Positions 48,901 through 59,401 of a stretch of DNA of 64,000 nt are shown piece after piece. The DNA is from Jaltomata sinuosa. Its lineage: Eukaryota; Streptophyta; Magnoliopsida; Solanales; Solanaceae. Position 1 is the first letter of the stretch. Each line of letters opens with the position of its first letter. Made by a program: the position numbers and the translations under genes. The notes beneath the pieces were generated by a model that saw only the letters and a list, made by a program, of their open reading frames with translations, did not search any database and was not told the origin of the DNA. The DNA is taken from contig QJPP01001620.1 in assembly GCA_003996215.1 (NCBI GenBank), forward strand, positions 186,001 to 250,000, read 5' to 3'.

Positions 48901-49693
48901 AGAGTACCCTTAGTCCCATAAACTACGTTGCCAGCGTAGGTCATGATATGATATGATATATGCCTTAAAGGCTTATGAGAGCGGATCCACGTCTTTATGT
49001 ATGGTGTCCTTGTCTTAGCGGGGTATAGTACAGCTCACGTGGTCTCATGTCAGTTATAAGAAACTCCCTTATGTTATGTTTTCAAGTTTTCAAATCTTTA
49101 TGAACCTTCTTATGAAACATCATCTTGAAGTTGGCTTTTACCTTATGATTTAGCTTTTCATGTTGATATCTTTTCATGATACTCTACTACGTATGAATTA
49201 TGTTAAAGTACCCTTTTAAAGCATGTTCTCCTTACTTATGCATTGCTCACATACTTAGTACATTCCATAGTACTAACGCATATTGCGTTGCATCTTTTAT
49301 AATGCAGACTCAGGTACTCGTTCTCAGCTTTGTGGCTAGAGTCTCAGGCCACTTCCTTAGTCAGCTGTGGTGAGTCCTCATGGTTCGAGGACTAGTTATG
49401 CTTTTCCTTATGTTAGCTTTACTTTTATACTCCGAGTTAGCTAGGGTCTTGTCCTAACACCTCTTATGTTATGACTAGAGGCTTTCAGACATAGTTTGTA
49501 TTCGAGTTCCCTTTATAGATATTGTATGTTATGTGGCTCTTAGACCCTTATTGATGTTTCTTTATTGGACTTTCGTATTATGCTTCCGCTTATCTTTTGT
49601 TATGCTTGAGAATGCTATGGCCAAGGGTTAGCTTGGGATCCTTGTGGTCCCGAGTCCCGTGTTACGTCTAGGGGGTAATCTCAGGGCGTGACA
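42993..49693 (+). mobile_element. Chromovirus with residual pol (U3)
   Basis: A 6,701-bp nested element flanked by a perfect CATAC duplication (42988-42992 and 49694-49698). The 5' LTR is 42993-45108, the pol remnant 45109-47573, the polypurine tract about 47762-47773, and the 3' LTR 47774-49693. It has itself lost the end of the 5' LTR, primer site, gag, protease and the first half of reverse transcriptase, so it is not autonomous. Dyad arrays lie at about 43060-43415 and 47841-48186, and the pre-tract hairpin at 47740-47755. Confidence 0.92.
45109..47573 (+). pseudogene. Chromovirus pol remnant: RT (C-terminal half), RNase H, integrase, chromodomain-like tail
   Basis: Domains in order. Reverse transcriptase from TRYGHYEFVVMSFGLTNAP with catalytic FIDD at about 45246-45257. 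The RT connection and RNase H region at 45369-46007 (FLGLAGYYRRFVEEFS, VVYCDAS, ELAAMVFALKIWRHYLYG, FTDHKSLQYVF). Integrase zinc-binding region (HPGATKMYLDLRKVFWW, KCPNYQQAK, with Tyr replacing the last Cys). The integrase core has acidic residues in IIMDFITGLP, IILDRGPQFTSQFW and the Glu of DGQDERTIQTLEDML. The C-terminal tail ends ILDRQIQRLRNKEV. There are about ten in-frame stops and a frameshift near 46005, where the region after GKANV is missing and the frame changes from 0 to +1. The fragment is dead. The lineage call (Tekay/Del-like) rests on the tail. Confidence 0.92.
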
Positions 49694-50130
49694 CATACTA
49701 CACTTCTACATCTTTTTGGTGCAGATATTAGTTGAGCTTTCGCTGTTGTTCGTGTTGGAGACTCGTGAAACTTTTGAATATTTGAGACTAGGGTGAGCGC
49801 CTGACGGTCGGGGCCTGACCACATCTCATCTTTTGTACTGTTACTCTTTGTATATTCAGAGATAATTGTACTTATCATTTTGTTACTTCTAGAACTTATA
49901 TTTTATTAGAACTTTTGTATTATCGATACCAAGTCTTGGGGTTGGTGTAGTTTTATTTTGTATATATTTGAGTTATTTCTTCCTCTTTTTCTATTTTTAT
50001 ATTCTGCTTCTGCTTATTATGCGTATTGGTTAGGTAGTAGTCTATTACTAATCATTCTGGGCTATGAGAATTAGTTCACCTATCGGGGGGTTGTAGGTGC
50101 CATCATGACCTGATAAATCAGGTCGTGATA
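49694..50130 (+). mobile_element. B1 5' LTR, right fragment (U3)
   Basis: From the target-site copy CATAC to GTCGTGATA. The hairpin before the end keeps both stem arms (GACCTGA/TCAGGTC) while its loop is TAAA, not GAAA. Confidence 0.75.
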
Positions 50131-50133
50131 GCT

Positions 50134-50145
50134 TGGTATCAGAGC
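50134..50145 (+). other. B1 primer-binding site (U3)
   Basis: TGGTATCAGAGC, three bases after the B1 5' LTR end. This is the site belonging to the B1 copy whose 3' LTR is at 54275. Confidence 0.85.
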
Positions 50146-50337
50146 TTTAGGTTCGCCAGTGTCGTGTTACATAAGCAAGTGTATTAGTAGATTCTCGCGG
50201 ATTAGTACGATGACATCCATATCCTATCTGCGGGAGGCTACAGAGCATTGTTATGAAAAGTTTCTTCTTCTTGGCTGTTTATCATGCGTTTCTGGCTCAT
50301 TTGACTTCTAAACTTTGATTGTTTTATTCCTTCTCAG

Positions 50338-51480
50338 ATGCCTAAGATGAGTTCAACAACAATTAGTGTTGAGGCTTCTGTGCCTGTTACTTCAATGCTT
50401 CCATCAGCGCCAGGACTCCAGAGTGAGAGTTTGCCGTATTCGATAGGGGGTGTGGGGCCATCCCAGCCTCCGATTGGATTTATAGCAACCCCAGTTCTTC
50501 AGGACACCGTGGCTAGGACTTTGAGTCCTTCGGTGGGTGTTTCAGTCCCCGGTTCTATGAGAAGTGCTCCAGCTAGGGTTGAGCTTTCAGTTCTCCAGCA
50601 GGGTTAGGCGTACTACTAGGACTGTGACTTCAGAGTTTGATAGGGTTCAGAGTTTTGTTGAAGGTTTGATTTCATTGCTCCATCTGGCGACCGAGCATTT
50701 GGTTATAGTAGGGATGACCTTCCTACATGTAGTGGATTATGCTTGGGCTATTGAGGGTTTATGCTGTGAGTCTTTTGGAGGTAGTGCTAAGAAATGTCAT
50801 TGTTAGTACAGTTCTTGAGGTTCTCAAACTCGAGGTAGGGAGTTCTCCACCAGAGGTAGGTTTCATTGCTTCTTATCTACCCGACCAGTTTCAGTTACTC
50901 CACAAGTGTTAGAGGGTAGGGGTACATGGCATGTTGAGTTTAGCGGACATGGTATGGGTCAGATTCTTTGAGGTTCACTTTCAGGTTATGTAGGCCGTGG
51001 TGGCCAGTCAGGTTTATTGAGATCTCCTCACCCATATGTACCCAGTGGGAGTTATTTTCAGTGAAGTGGTCGTGGGCACTTTGCTAGGGATTGTCCCATA
51101 ATCCCACCTTCCAGTCAGTAAGGTCAGCAGATGTTATCTCCAAAGACTTCAGTACCACCGGCTTGAGGTGGAGTATAGGGTAGTAGGGGTGGTTCCCAGG
51201 TGGTTAGAGGTGGCTTTTAGGACAGTGGTTTAGGTAAGGTTTGTTGTTGATACGGTGAACGTAGGCACTTTGCTAGAAATTGCCCCATGATAGTGTATCC
51301 CAGTCATCCTGGTTGTTATTATTGTAGATATATTGGTCACCTTTATAGAGCTTGACCCCGGTGAGGGATGGTAGAGCCTTCTGGTTTGACTAGTCAGTCC
51401 ATAGTTAGGCCCCGTCAGTCTAATTCCCCTCTTGGTGGGCCTGTGGTAGAGGTTCCTGATATCGTTGCTCCAGGTTAGGA
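50338..51480 (+). pseudogene. B1 gag, decayed, with two zinc-knuckle remnants
   Basis: It opens MPKMSSTTISVEAS and stays open for 89 codons; the TAG of the other units is CAG here. It then breaks at 50607. Downstream sequence still resembles gag in changing frames and ends with two CCHC-like knuckles. The first, about 51061-51098, reads GRGHFARDCP with the first two cysteines replaced. The second, about 51241-51286, reads GERRHFARNCP with a stop and a Tyr for the second Cys. Repeated Gly/Arg/Ser-rich stretches lie around and between them. This supports a Ty3/gypsy gag and fixes the element orientation as plus. Confidence 0.7.
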
Positions 51481-54274
51481 TTTTGCTACCTTCGACTTGT
51501 GATAGTCCTGCTCGTGTTGTGATTCTATCCCTTCTGTCATTTATTTGCTTATATGCCTACCTGCTGCTTGTTTAGTTATTTGGCTACATGAGTTGTAGTG
51601 TTTATGCATTATTTTCCTGGTAGTTTATTCCTTAGTAGTGGATGGGGGTGAGTTATACTTGTGAGGTGTTTTACCTGGAGGTGTAGCTTATGGGTAGGTT
51701 TTGTTAGTCTGTTTCAGGTTGGGGTAATTTCCTATTTTGCTTTGGCTCTAGACTTGTGTTGAGTCTTTCCTTTTTGAGCGGTCCTAGATGGTTGATGCCT
51801 AGGCTATTTTTCAGCATTGCTAGAAGTCCTTGTGTTGATTTGGTGTTACCGGTGGTTGTGCCAGAGTTTGAGCTTTATCTTAAGTTGAGAGGTGTCGGTT
51901 ATGCTACCGTGCATTTATTGGTTTGGTTTTCTCGGGTGTTTAGAGTTGACCCTCTTTATTTGGTTGGTTTAGGAGGTTGGTAGGTATGTGGTTGTTCCCA
52001 TAGTCTCCTTCAGTTTCTTGTTCGGTGAGGTTGTCTTGTTGTTTCCCCGGTTCCAGTTGGAATGAATTTCGATCGTAGCCCTCTGGTTGAGCTTTTGGTT
52101 TTGTCATTATGATTGGGTTTTGGCTTTTACATTTTCAACTAAGTGTTGATCGTAGCCTCGTGGTTGAGGTGTATTCATAGCATATTGGGTGAGTCAGGCA
52201 TCCGAACCATTTTCTCCTGCCTTGTTGAGTTTTGACAATGTAAGTATGGGTGCTAAGGAAATGGCTCCATATTTGATTTGAGAAGGAGTTTGTAGGGTTC
52301 GGTATATGCTAAGGAAGGGTTTGTATAGTTGGAAAAAGAGGGAGATGACTCATTGTTCGTGCTTATATGTTTTAGTAGTTGACTGAGGTAACAACGGAGG
52401 TTTGCCTTAGGTTGTGTGTTGGTGATTTGATTTAGCCATTTACCGAATGCAGTGGCTTTTTCTTCGAGCGGTTTGGGGTTCAGTAGCATCTACGGATTAG
52501 AGGAATTGTTATTCAAAGCCTAGTTGGCTTCGGTTCCTAAGGGTTCATTGGCAGCATACGGTTTCGACAAAGGCTTTGGTTAGCAATTTTAAAGTTGGGT
52601 TTCAGAATCGTGGTCTAGCAAACTACTCCGGATGGTTCGTGGTTGGTTTTTTCAGTTGCAGTTTCTTGGGTTGGAAGGCATTAAGTTCGGATAACTTAGC
52701 TTACCCTTTTTCCGTTATGGGGCGACAGTTGGCCTTGAACACCTAGTCCTTGGCTAAACTTTGAGTTAAGCTGGACATTCTAGATATAAGCGGTGTCCTA
52801 GATAGTATGAGGTTCCTTCTACCATAGTTAGACAGACTCAGCGGTGTGAGTTCGAGATTCAGTAGTGGTGTATGTTATATGTGATCAGGTTGTGCGGGTT
52901 GAGGCTAGTGAGGCTATTTTAAGTTCTAATGGTGCTTTGAGATTGATCGCCGCCTTCATTGCCGAAAGTTTGAAATGTTTATTTAGTTGGGTCTTCAGGG
53001 GATGTCTTTTATATGAGGTTCCAATATTAGTTAGACTCGGCCAGTATGGACTAGAAGTTTGATATGTTGTGTGCTTCGAGATGGTTGGTTTGTGTGCTAA
53101 TACAGTAGAGGGGTTGATTTGAGCCAAAGGTATGAGTTCAAGGTCTATGCAAGGATTTCTATGGTTAGATGGAAACTTTGAAACCTTTTTCCTTTGCCTT
53201 CGGGGTGATTGACTTGCTATTTGTGGCATGGGGGACTTTCTCCAGAGGTGAAATTAGTAAGGCAATTTTAAATCCAAATGGCGTCTAAATATTAGGAGTA
53301 GCACCAGTACTTCTTAGAGTTTAGAGCTTAGTGATGGTTACAGACTTCGTGGTAGGCTTGCCATACTCTTTGCAGGGTCTTGGTTTTGGTTTGGGCCTGT
53401 TGGGCAAGTTACCCTGGTTCATTAACTTCTAGTTGACTCAGACTAGGCACGGTGCAACAGTTGGGTTCGTTCTACAATTTGAAAGTTTCTCCATCAACAC
53501 GGGGTATTCACACATGCCTTTTCTAACTTTGATATGCAAGCTTCAGTCGGGTATAGATGGGTTGTTCAGTTCGGTTCAGTTATTGAGTTTGATGTTAGTA
53601 TAGGTATTCTTCCATTGGTCGGTGGTCAGTTGGGGTGAAACTACTACAGTTTTTGAGTATGTGCTTTGGGTTAGTGTTTTTGATGTCAAAGGATAGTAAG
53701 CTATAGATAGGCTTGGAAAGAGTTTGAGTGAAAAGGATGGCTTCGCTCATAGTGAAGTATAAACGTGAGCTATGGATCTCCGGTGTGTCAGTTGATGCTT
53801 CGAGGGTGGTTTGAGTGTTCAACTTACATGAAGCTTCTTGTTCGTGGTGAAAAAGAATTCAGTTCAGAATAAAAATGTTTTGCAGATCAGCGGGTTCATG
53901 AGTTAGGATTTGAGTGATGGCTTTCTGGTAGACTTGGTTGTGGTTTCAAAGATTCGATTTCTATGTGTTGGTCACCTTGCTTCTCTGGCTTCAGAGTTGA
54001 GTTGGTGTTTTCCGGTTGAAATTCTAGAGGTTCAGTTTGGGTTGGCAGACCCTTGGTGTTTTGAAGTTTGAGTTTGGATTCTAGCTTGGCTAGTAAGGGT
54101 TTTTTGGCTTGGATATTGTTGTGGGTTCTGTTTTGTTGGGTACCATCTGGTCTTGGAGGCTACCCGGGGTGTTTTAGAGAGTAGTGCGGGTTGTATATCA
54201 ACTGTTCTTTTAATCTCTAGTCTTTCCTTCTTTCCTGACTTTCAGGGATGAAAGTCCTTTTTAGTAGTGGATGA
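51481..54274 (+). mobile_element. B1 interior, non-coding or fully decayed
   Basis: 2.8 kb between the gag remnant and the 3' LTR. I recognise no protease, reverse transcriptase or integrase motif in any frame; open frames such as 51756-51983, 52865-53062 and 53229-52885 (minus) show no domain. It may be unrelated filler or a spacer of a non-autonomous element. Confidence 0.45.
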
Positions 54275-54944
54275 TGTAATAACCCTTTCGGTCATTTACG
54301 CGTGTTCACCTTTCTTGTACCTTTAAAGCTTGCCTGTAGTGATCCCAAGTCATTTATGGCTTGCTGGGATCGGATGTTCGGTGCTCGGGAATTTTATTTG
54401 GTCTTTTTGGCTGTTCCTTGTTTTAGAGCTTTAAGCTTTTGAAATTGACTTTAGTCAACATTCTTGGTGAACGTGCTCAGAATCAAATTTCGACTATTCT
54501 ATTAGCTCCAGAGCATGGACATTGATCTAGTGGGACCTTTGGTCGGGATTCGAGAGCTTTTCAACTTGGAATTTTCTCTCATTCTGTGTTTTTAGGCCAG
54601 TTGGGCTTGTTTGGTTGACTTTGGTCAATATTTGGAGAAGACGGCCTCAGATAGAAATTCTGTCAGTGTTGTTAGCTCTGGAATGCCGAGTTTGTTTTAG
54701 TTTGTTAGTTGGTTCGAGTTTCGGGTGAGCCGAGCTCATTTTGGATGTTTGGTTGGCGTTAGCTAGTGTTGACTTGGGTCAACATTCTTCTGAAACGACC
54801 TCGTATGGAAGTTTCATTGATTTCGTTGAGTCCACTCTTTTAGAATTATTACTTTGTGAATATCGGTTTCCGATTGTGCCTGGAATACCCCGTTGAGTTT
54901 TTCAAAAGTTGCAAATTTTGCTGTTGCAGGTGCAGGCCTCAGGC

Positions 54945-55145
54945 CTTAATCGCGATTGCGATCAATTTTCCTCGCGATCGCGATGAAACGCCTGGTCCCT
55001 TGCTCTTCGTGATTATGACGTCCCTTGTCGCGACTGCGATGAAGCTTTCTATCCATTGTTCTTCGCGATCGCGTGGCTAGTCCTCGCGATCGTGATGGTC
55101 TAGCTAGCGTGGTCCTCGCGACCGCGAGGGGTCCCTTCGCGATTG
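54945..55145. repeat. TCGCGA-type dyad array in B1 LTR
   Basis: About ten degenerate copies of TCGCGAT(C/T)GCGATGA within 200 bp, in an otherwise AT-rich region. One is a perfect 12-bp palindrome, TCGCGATCGCGA, at 54972-54983. The array ends about 20 bp before the TATA box. Confidence 0.85.
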
Positions 55146-55166
55146 CAGTGAAGGACCGCTGGGAAG

Positions 55167-55173
55167 TATATAA
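55167..55173 (+). promoter_or_regulatory. Likely LTR TATA box (B1)
   Basis: TATATAA in the context AAGTATATAAGCCCC, directly after the GC-rich array. The layout fits a U3 promoter with transcription starting around 55200, where the sequence is C/T/A-rich (CTTCTTCACTCTAAC). Confidence 0.6.
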
Positions 55174-55261
55174 GCCCCTAACTTCATCTTCTTCACTCTA
55201 ACAACTGATTTCTCCATTGATAATGGCTCCAAGCTCGTATAAGCACTGTTTTGACTCAATT

Positions 55262-55390
55262 CTTGGTGTAGTATTGTATATTACTCTTGTAGTCCTGTGT
55301 AGTATTGTATATTACTCTATAAGCCACTAACTTCATACGTTGATTTTAGTATTCGTGTAGTATTGTATATTACTCTTATAGTCCTGTGTG
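55262..55390 (+). repeat. Short repeats GTAGTATTGTATATTACTCT in B1 LTR
   Basis: Three copies of the 20-bp motif lie within about 130 bp, two of them followed by a near-copy of TAGTCCTGTGT. They lie just downstream of the presumed transcription start. Confidence 0.8.
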
Positions 55391-55811
55391 TCCTTGTATT
55401 GACTCTGGAACATAGATGGTGGGTTATTTGGGAATGTCCGTGAGTCCCGAACATAGAGATATTCTTCTAGGCTGGTTATGACTGTTGTAGAGCTGTTGAG
55501 CCTGTGTAGGGCCGATAGGAAATATTTGTGAGCCATTTTGGGATTCTCGTATGTTTGTGAGTATATCATACATGAAAAGGATTTCCCCGCATGTGTTACT
55601 ACTGATTTGGCTTCGGGCCTACTATAATTGATTTTCTAAACTTTGGATGGCCCAGGGCCCATTCTCGGTACATGGCTTTGAAAGGGCTTTTAAACTGCTT
55701 TTACGAAACCTCTTGGAGTAGAGGGGATATTATGATGATTTGATTACTGTTCTTCATTCTGATACTAGGCTCGGCTGGGCCGTAGCACTAGACATTATTT
55801 TCTACGGATTT

Positions 55812-55995
55812 AGACCCGGATACGAGCCGGGCACCCTGTTAGGGATTTTAATACTTGATTTCTGTTTTAGACCCGGATACGCTCCGGGCACCCTCGATGA
55901 GGGTTATTGAGACATGACTACTGCTTTAGACCTGGATACGCTCCAGGCACCTTTGATAGGGGTTATTGAGATTACTACTACTGATTTAGACTCAG
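55812..55995 (+). repeat. Tandem hairpin repeats in B1 3' LTR
   Basis: Units spaced 57-59 bp. The stems are CCCGG/CCGGG at 55815-55831, CCCGG/CCGGG at 55872-55888 and CCTGG/CCAGG at 55931-55947. The loop is ATACGAG or ATACGCT. A fourth decayed unit starts near 55990. Confidence 0.8.
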
Positions 55996-57344
55996 ATCAA
56001 ATTCGAGCACGTACTATGAGATTTCAATTGTTGAGATATATTGAGTTTCGTGTTAGAATATGGTCTACGGGTAGACCCCCATGGACCCTACCATTTCGAA
56101 CCAAGTGCTACAGGCCGACGATGACCGGAGGGAGGGGATCTACATCATAAGAGAGGTACTCAGGAGATGTCCTTCCATGGATCCCTCTTTTATTGGACCT
56201 TTGGGGCACCGGAGGGGGTAACATACAACACTGCGATCATACTTAGTTACATACAACACTGCGGATTCCACCCTTGTTTGATGTGTGTTCAGTGTATGCT
56301 CCGGTTGTATGGGCGACCGGAGGGTTTGTTTTCACTTGATTGCGTTCCTCGGTTGTATGGGCGGCCATTAGGACTGTAGGTATATTATATTATTCCTGTT
56401 ATTTCATAGAGCTAGTTATGGTCCTTGGTTCTTGCGAATTGGTAAGTTTTAGCCTGTTGAGGCTCCGAGTTTTGGGTTTGAGTATTGAGGGGCTAGTGAG
56501 TCCTATATCTTTGAGGCTCTATCGTGTGTCCTCCTGAGCGGTTGTGATTTATCTGACGTAGTTCCTTATCTTGATTCTGATTAGAACTCTAGGTTCCTGT
56601 GGTTTAGTTATCCCATTCTAGGTTGTAAATTGTGAGATGGATCCCGGTCCATGCTTATCTTGAGAGTTGGTGTTTTTAGTATGTTTTCGTTATTTTTATG
56701 TCTTCTAGTTGATTATGTTGGATTTCTTTCCTTATTTCTCTTCTTACTTGAGGTTACCGGTATACCGCCATGTTCCTGATTCTCTCTCTCTTTATTCATA
56801 CTATTGTTGAATGGATCCCAAGTGCGTCCCTCTTTCTTACACCTGTGTTTTTGTGTTATGTATACCTTCTATGCTAGCATTGTATGCTTATAACTCTTGG
56901 TTGTCTATTCTCTGTGCTAGTTCCTTGTGCTTTGTCTATTGCTTCGGTGACTGCTTTTGTAACACCCCAGAAATTCTAAGCCAAATCTGAACCGTTCTTC
57001 ATGTGTTGTTAGACCCAAACTAGATAAATTTTCTATGTATCTAAGTATTAAGACTTATTCTGAAGTTTTAAATGTGTATTAGATATAAATTAGGGTCATA
57101 AAGAACCTCTAGCTCAAAGTTGAGTTGAAAGTTTCCTTACCGATTGAGTTTTAGTGTAAGATTTTTCAAGGGTCAACTTCAAATGATCATAACTCCTAGA
57201 ATATAAATATTTAGGTGGCTTAGTACCCACCAAATTAAAGGTCTTCGAATCTTCTTTCCAACGCCACCAAACACTCATTAATCCAAGTCGGAGCAAAAAG
57301 TTATCAGTATTTTACTAAAGGGTGTCTGTCAGTCAAAATGACAG

Positions 57345-57590
57345 ACATCAACCACGAGAAGGTTCCTCGGGTCGTGGAAGTTTCCACAGGTCGTGAAACC
57401 AACTCTTGGAAATCAGTTTTTTAACTGAAAATCGCGAGAAGGTTCCACGGATCATGGAAGTTTCCACGAGTCATGAAACCAACTCGTGGAAATTAGTCTA
57501 GAGCCCTGAAAAGTCCCTTGGAACCACGACTTTCATCCCACGAACCATGATTCATTCCACGGGCCGTGATTTGTGTACGTAGAAGCCTTT
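57345..57590. repeat. CCACGGGTCGTGG dyad array in element C 5' LTR
   Basis: Multiple degenerate copies of TTCCACGGGTCGTGGAA and related GAAACCAACTCGTGGAAA blocks. The copy in the 3' LTR at about 62640-62860 preserves a perfect 7-bp arm version at 62655-62671. Confidence 0.8.
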
Positions 57591-58268
57591 GATGAAATTT
57601 TCTGAAGTTTTTAAATTCTTTTCCAAGGGGTATTTTGGTAATTTGCCACTCTTTTAACTTCTAAGTTAAGTCATTTTGGGCAAATTAGAAGGGGTTTTAT
57701 ATTCCCACTTAGCCTAAGTTTTCTTCCATTCTCTCAATCAAATTCTAAGAGAAGAAAAGGGTCTCCAATCTCCAATCTTCAAGCTAAGAATTCCATCTTC
57801 AAGTCTCCATCCCCAAGTTTCAAGTTAGTAAAGCTTCAATTCAGGTATGTGAGTATTCAACAATGGGTTCCATTCACCCTTGTGCCCAAAACCCCCAATT
57901 CTTACTTTGAATTATGAACTTGTGAAATTAGGGTTTTGATTAAAATTGGGGAAAACTTATGGAATCAGTTTCTATGCATCAATTCATGGTTTCTTATGGT
58001 TTATCTATGATTTTATTAAGATTCCTTGATTGGTTTCAAAAGCCCATGTATTAAAGTTGGATTCTAGCATGATTCCATTGAATTGCATGATTTTAAGTGA
58101 AAGTTTACATGTTTAGATGACATGTCTTTATGTATTTTATGAAATTGCATGCCCACCTATTCAAGTATGAATTTAGAAAGGAAAAGTATATTTTGTGTAT
58201 GGCTATGCACATTATTTAGATGTATGATTTTGAATTGCATGACATCGGATACGTCCTATTGCTTTTCA

Positions 58269-58433
58269 AACAGTTTTGACATCAGATATGTCACCAGTTT
58301 ATAAACAGTTTTGACATCAGATATGTCACCAGTTATGAACAGTTTTGACATAAGATATGTCACCAGTTATGAACAGTTTTGACATCAGATATATCACCAG
58401 TTAGGAACAGTTTTGGCATCAGGTATCCCCCAG
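58269..58433 (+). repeat. 34-bp minisatellite in element C 5' LTR, 5 units
   Basis: Units start at 58269, 58304, 58338, 58372 and 58406, each beginning AACAGTTTTGACATCAGATA. The last is degenerate. Confidence 0.95.
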
Positions 58434-59389
58434 TATTATATGAGCTATATGTATATGTTTTGGGAGTAGTATTTAGCATCAAGTTGGACCGGGTGAGAGT
58501 ACCCTTATTCTCAGAACTACGTGCCCTCGTAGGTTCTAAGTCCCCTCAGTTGGGCATCAGATTTAGTGATCACGCCACAGTTATGCCTTTATACCCTGGG
58601 AAGGTATATTGGGTCCTGTCGATGGGGCGGATACATCGGATTCCATGTAGCTCACATGGTCTATGTCGGTTAAGAGAACTTCCCACAAAAGCTAGTTTTC
58701 ATGAAAAGATTATATTGACTCTTTGCTTTTAGATTTTAGACTTACTACTTATGACTTATGATTTGATTATGTTTTCAGATTATGATATTGCATTGAGTCA
58801 TTACATTACAGATTTTACTATTATCATATGATTTCAGCTTCAAGGATATTTTAAGCATGTTTTATCACAAATTATGCATAATCTCAATTTTAAGCATGCT
58901 TCCAAGTATATTTCATCATATCACATGCATATCTCACATACTCGGTACATCCTATAGTACTGACGCATATTTGTGTTGCATCTTCTTGATGATTCATACT
59001 TAGGTTCCCTCCTCAGGCACGTGGTTTGAGATCGCAGGCCATTCCTGTCAGTGTTGGTGAGTCCTCATTATTCAAAGGCTAGTTATGATCTTAGTATTCT
59101 GTATGGCTGTTTACTTTTGTACTTTAAGTTAGTTAGGGTCTTGTCCTAGCAACTCCTTATTTCAAGTAGAGGCTTTTTAGACATAGACAATATTCGAGTC
59201 TCCCTTTTTGGATTACGTTTCTTATTGACTTCATCATTTATGGATTGGGTTGCCTAGCTTTTTATTTATGCTTCCGCTATGTTTCCTCGTGTATGCCTAT
59301 GTTATACTATGACCAAGGGTTAACTTGGGGCACTTGTGGTCCTGAGTCTCGTGTTACCTCTAGGGGGTAGCCTCGGGGCATGACAAACT

Positions 59390-59401
59390 TGGTATCAGAG
59401 C
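59390..59401 (+). other. Element C primer-binding site
   Basis: TGGTATCAGAGC, four bases after the LTR end TGACA. Initiator-Met tRNA type, the same as in B1. Confidence 0.9.

Larger units (their letters stand above)
33763..50651 (+). repeat. Tandem array unit U3 (least deleted)
   Basis: 16,889 bp. It is the rightmost unit and the only one in which the chromovirus keeps 2 kb of pol and in which B1 gag reads on past the repeat boundary (50652 onward). It therefore best represents the pre-duplication sequence. Up to 39665 it is near-identical to U2; from 39799 it differs from U1 and U2 at roughly 1-2% of positions. Confidence 0.92.
54275..56957 (+). mobile_element. B1 3' LTR, interrupted by element C
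   Basis: Begins TGTAATAACCC. From 55558 it matches the B1 5' LTR fragments in the array at about 90%. It is cut at 56957 within the sequence GGTGACTGCTTT, which in the array continues CTTGCTATCTGC. Its left 1.28 kb is the part missing from all array copies. It holds, in order, a GC-rich palindrome array, a TATA box, short tandem repeats and the hairpin repeats. Confidence 0.75.
56958..59385 (+). mobile_element. Element C 5' LTR (non-autonomous chromovirus relative)
   Basis: 2,428 bp from TGTAACACCCC to GGCATGACA. Its middle and right parts are clearly related to the array chromovirus LTR (shared CCCTTGTGCCCAAAA, AAATTAGGGTTTTGAT, TCTAGGGGGTA near the end). The left GC-rich motif array (57345-57590) is unrelated in sequence. 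It is inserted in the B1 3' LTR; the left flank GCTTT (56953-56957) should be the target-site duplication, but the right end lies outside the window. Confidence 0.88.

Noticed and set aside
51481..54274. Host gene between B1 gag and its 3' LTR
   Set aside because: Frames are short and lack domains, and no splice-consistent exon chain was found. The region is bracketed by parts of one retroelement.
58269..58433. CRISPR-like array (regular short repeats)
   Set aside because: Units are contiguous with no unique spacers, in a plant LTR. It is a minisatellite.
58379..58732. 117-codon frame in element C LTR
   Set aside because: It starts inside the minisatellite and runs through LTR sequence. The homologous LTR of the array does not preserve it.
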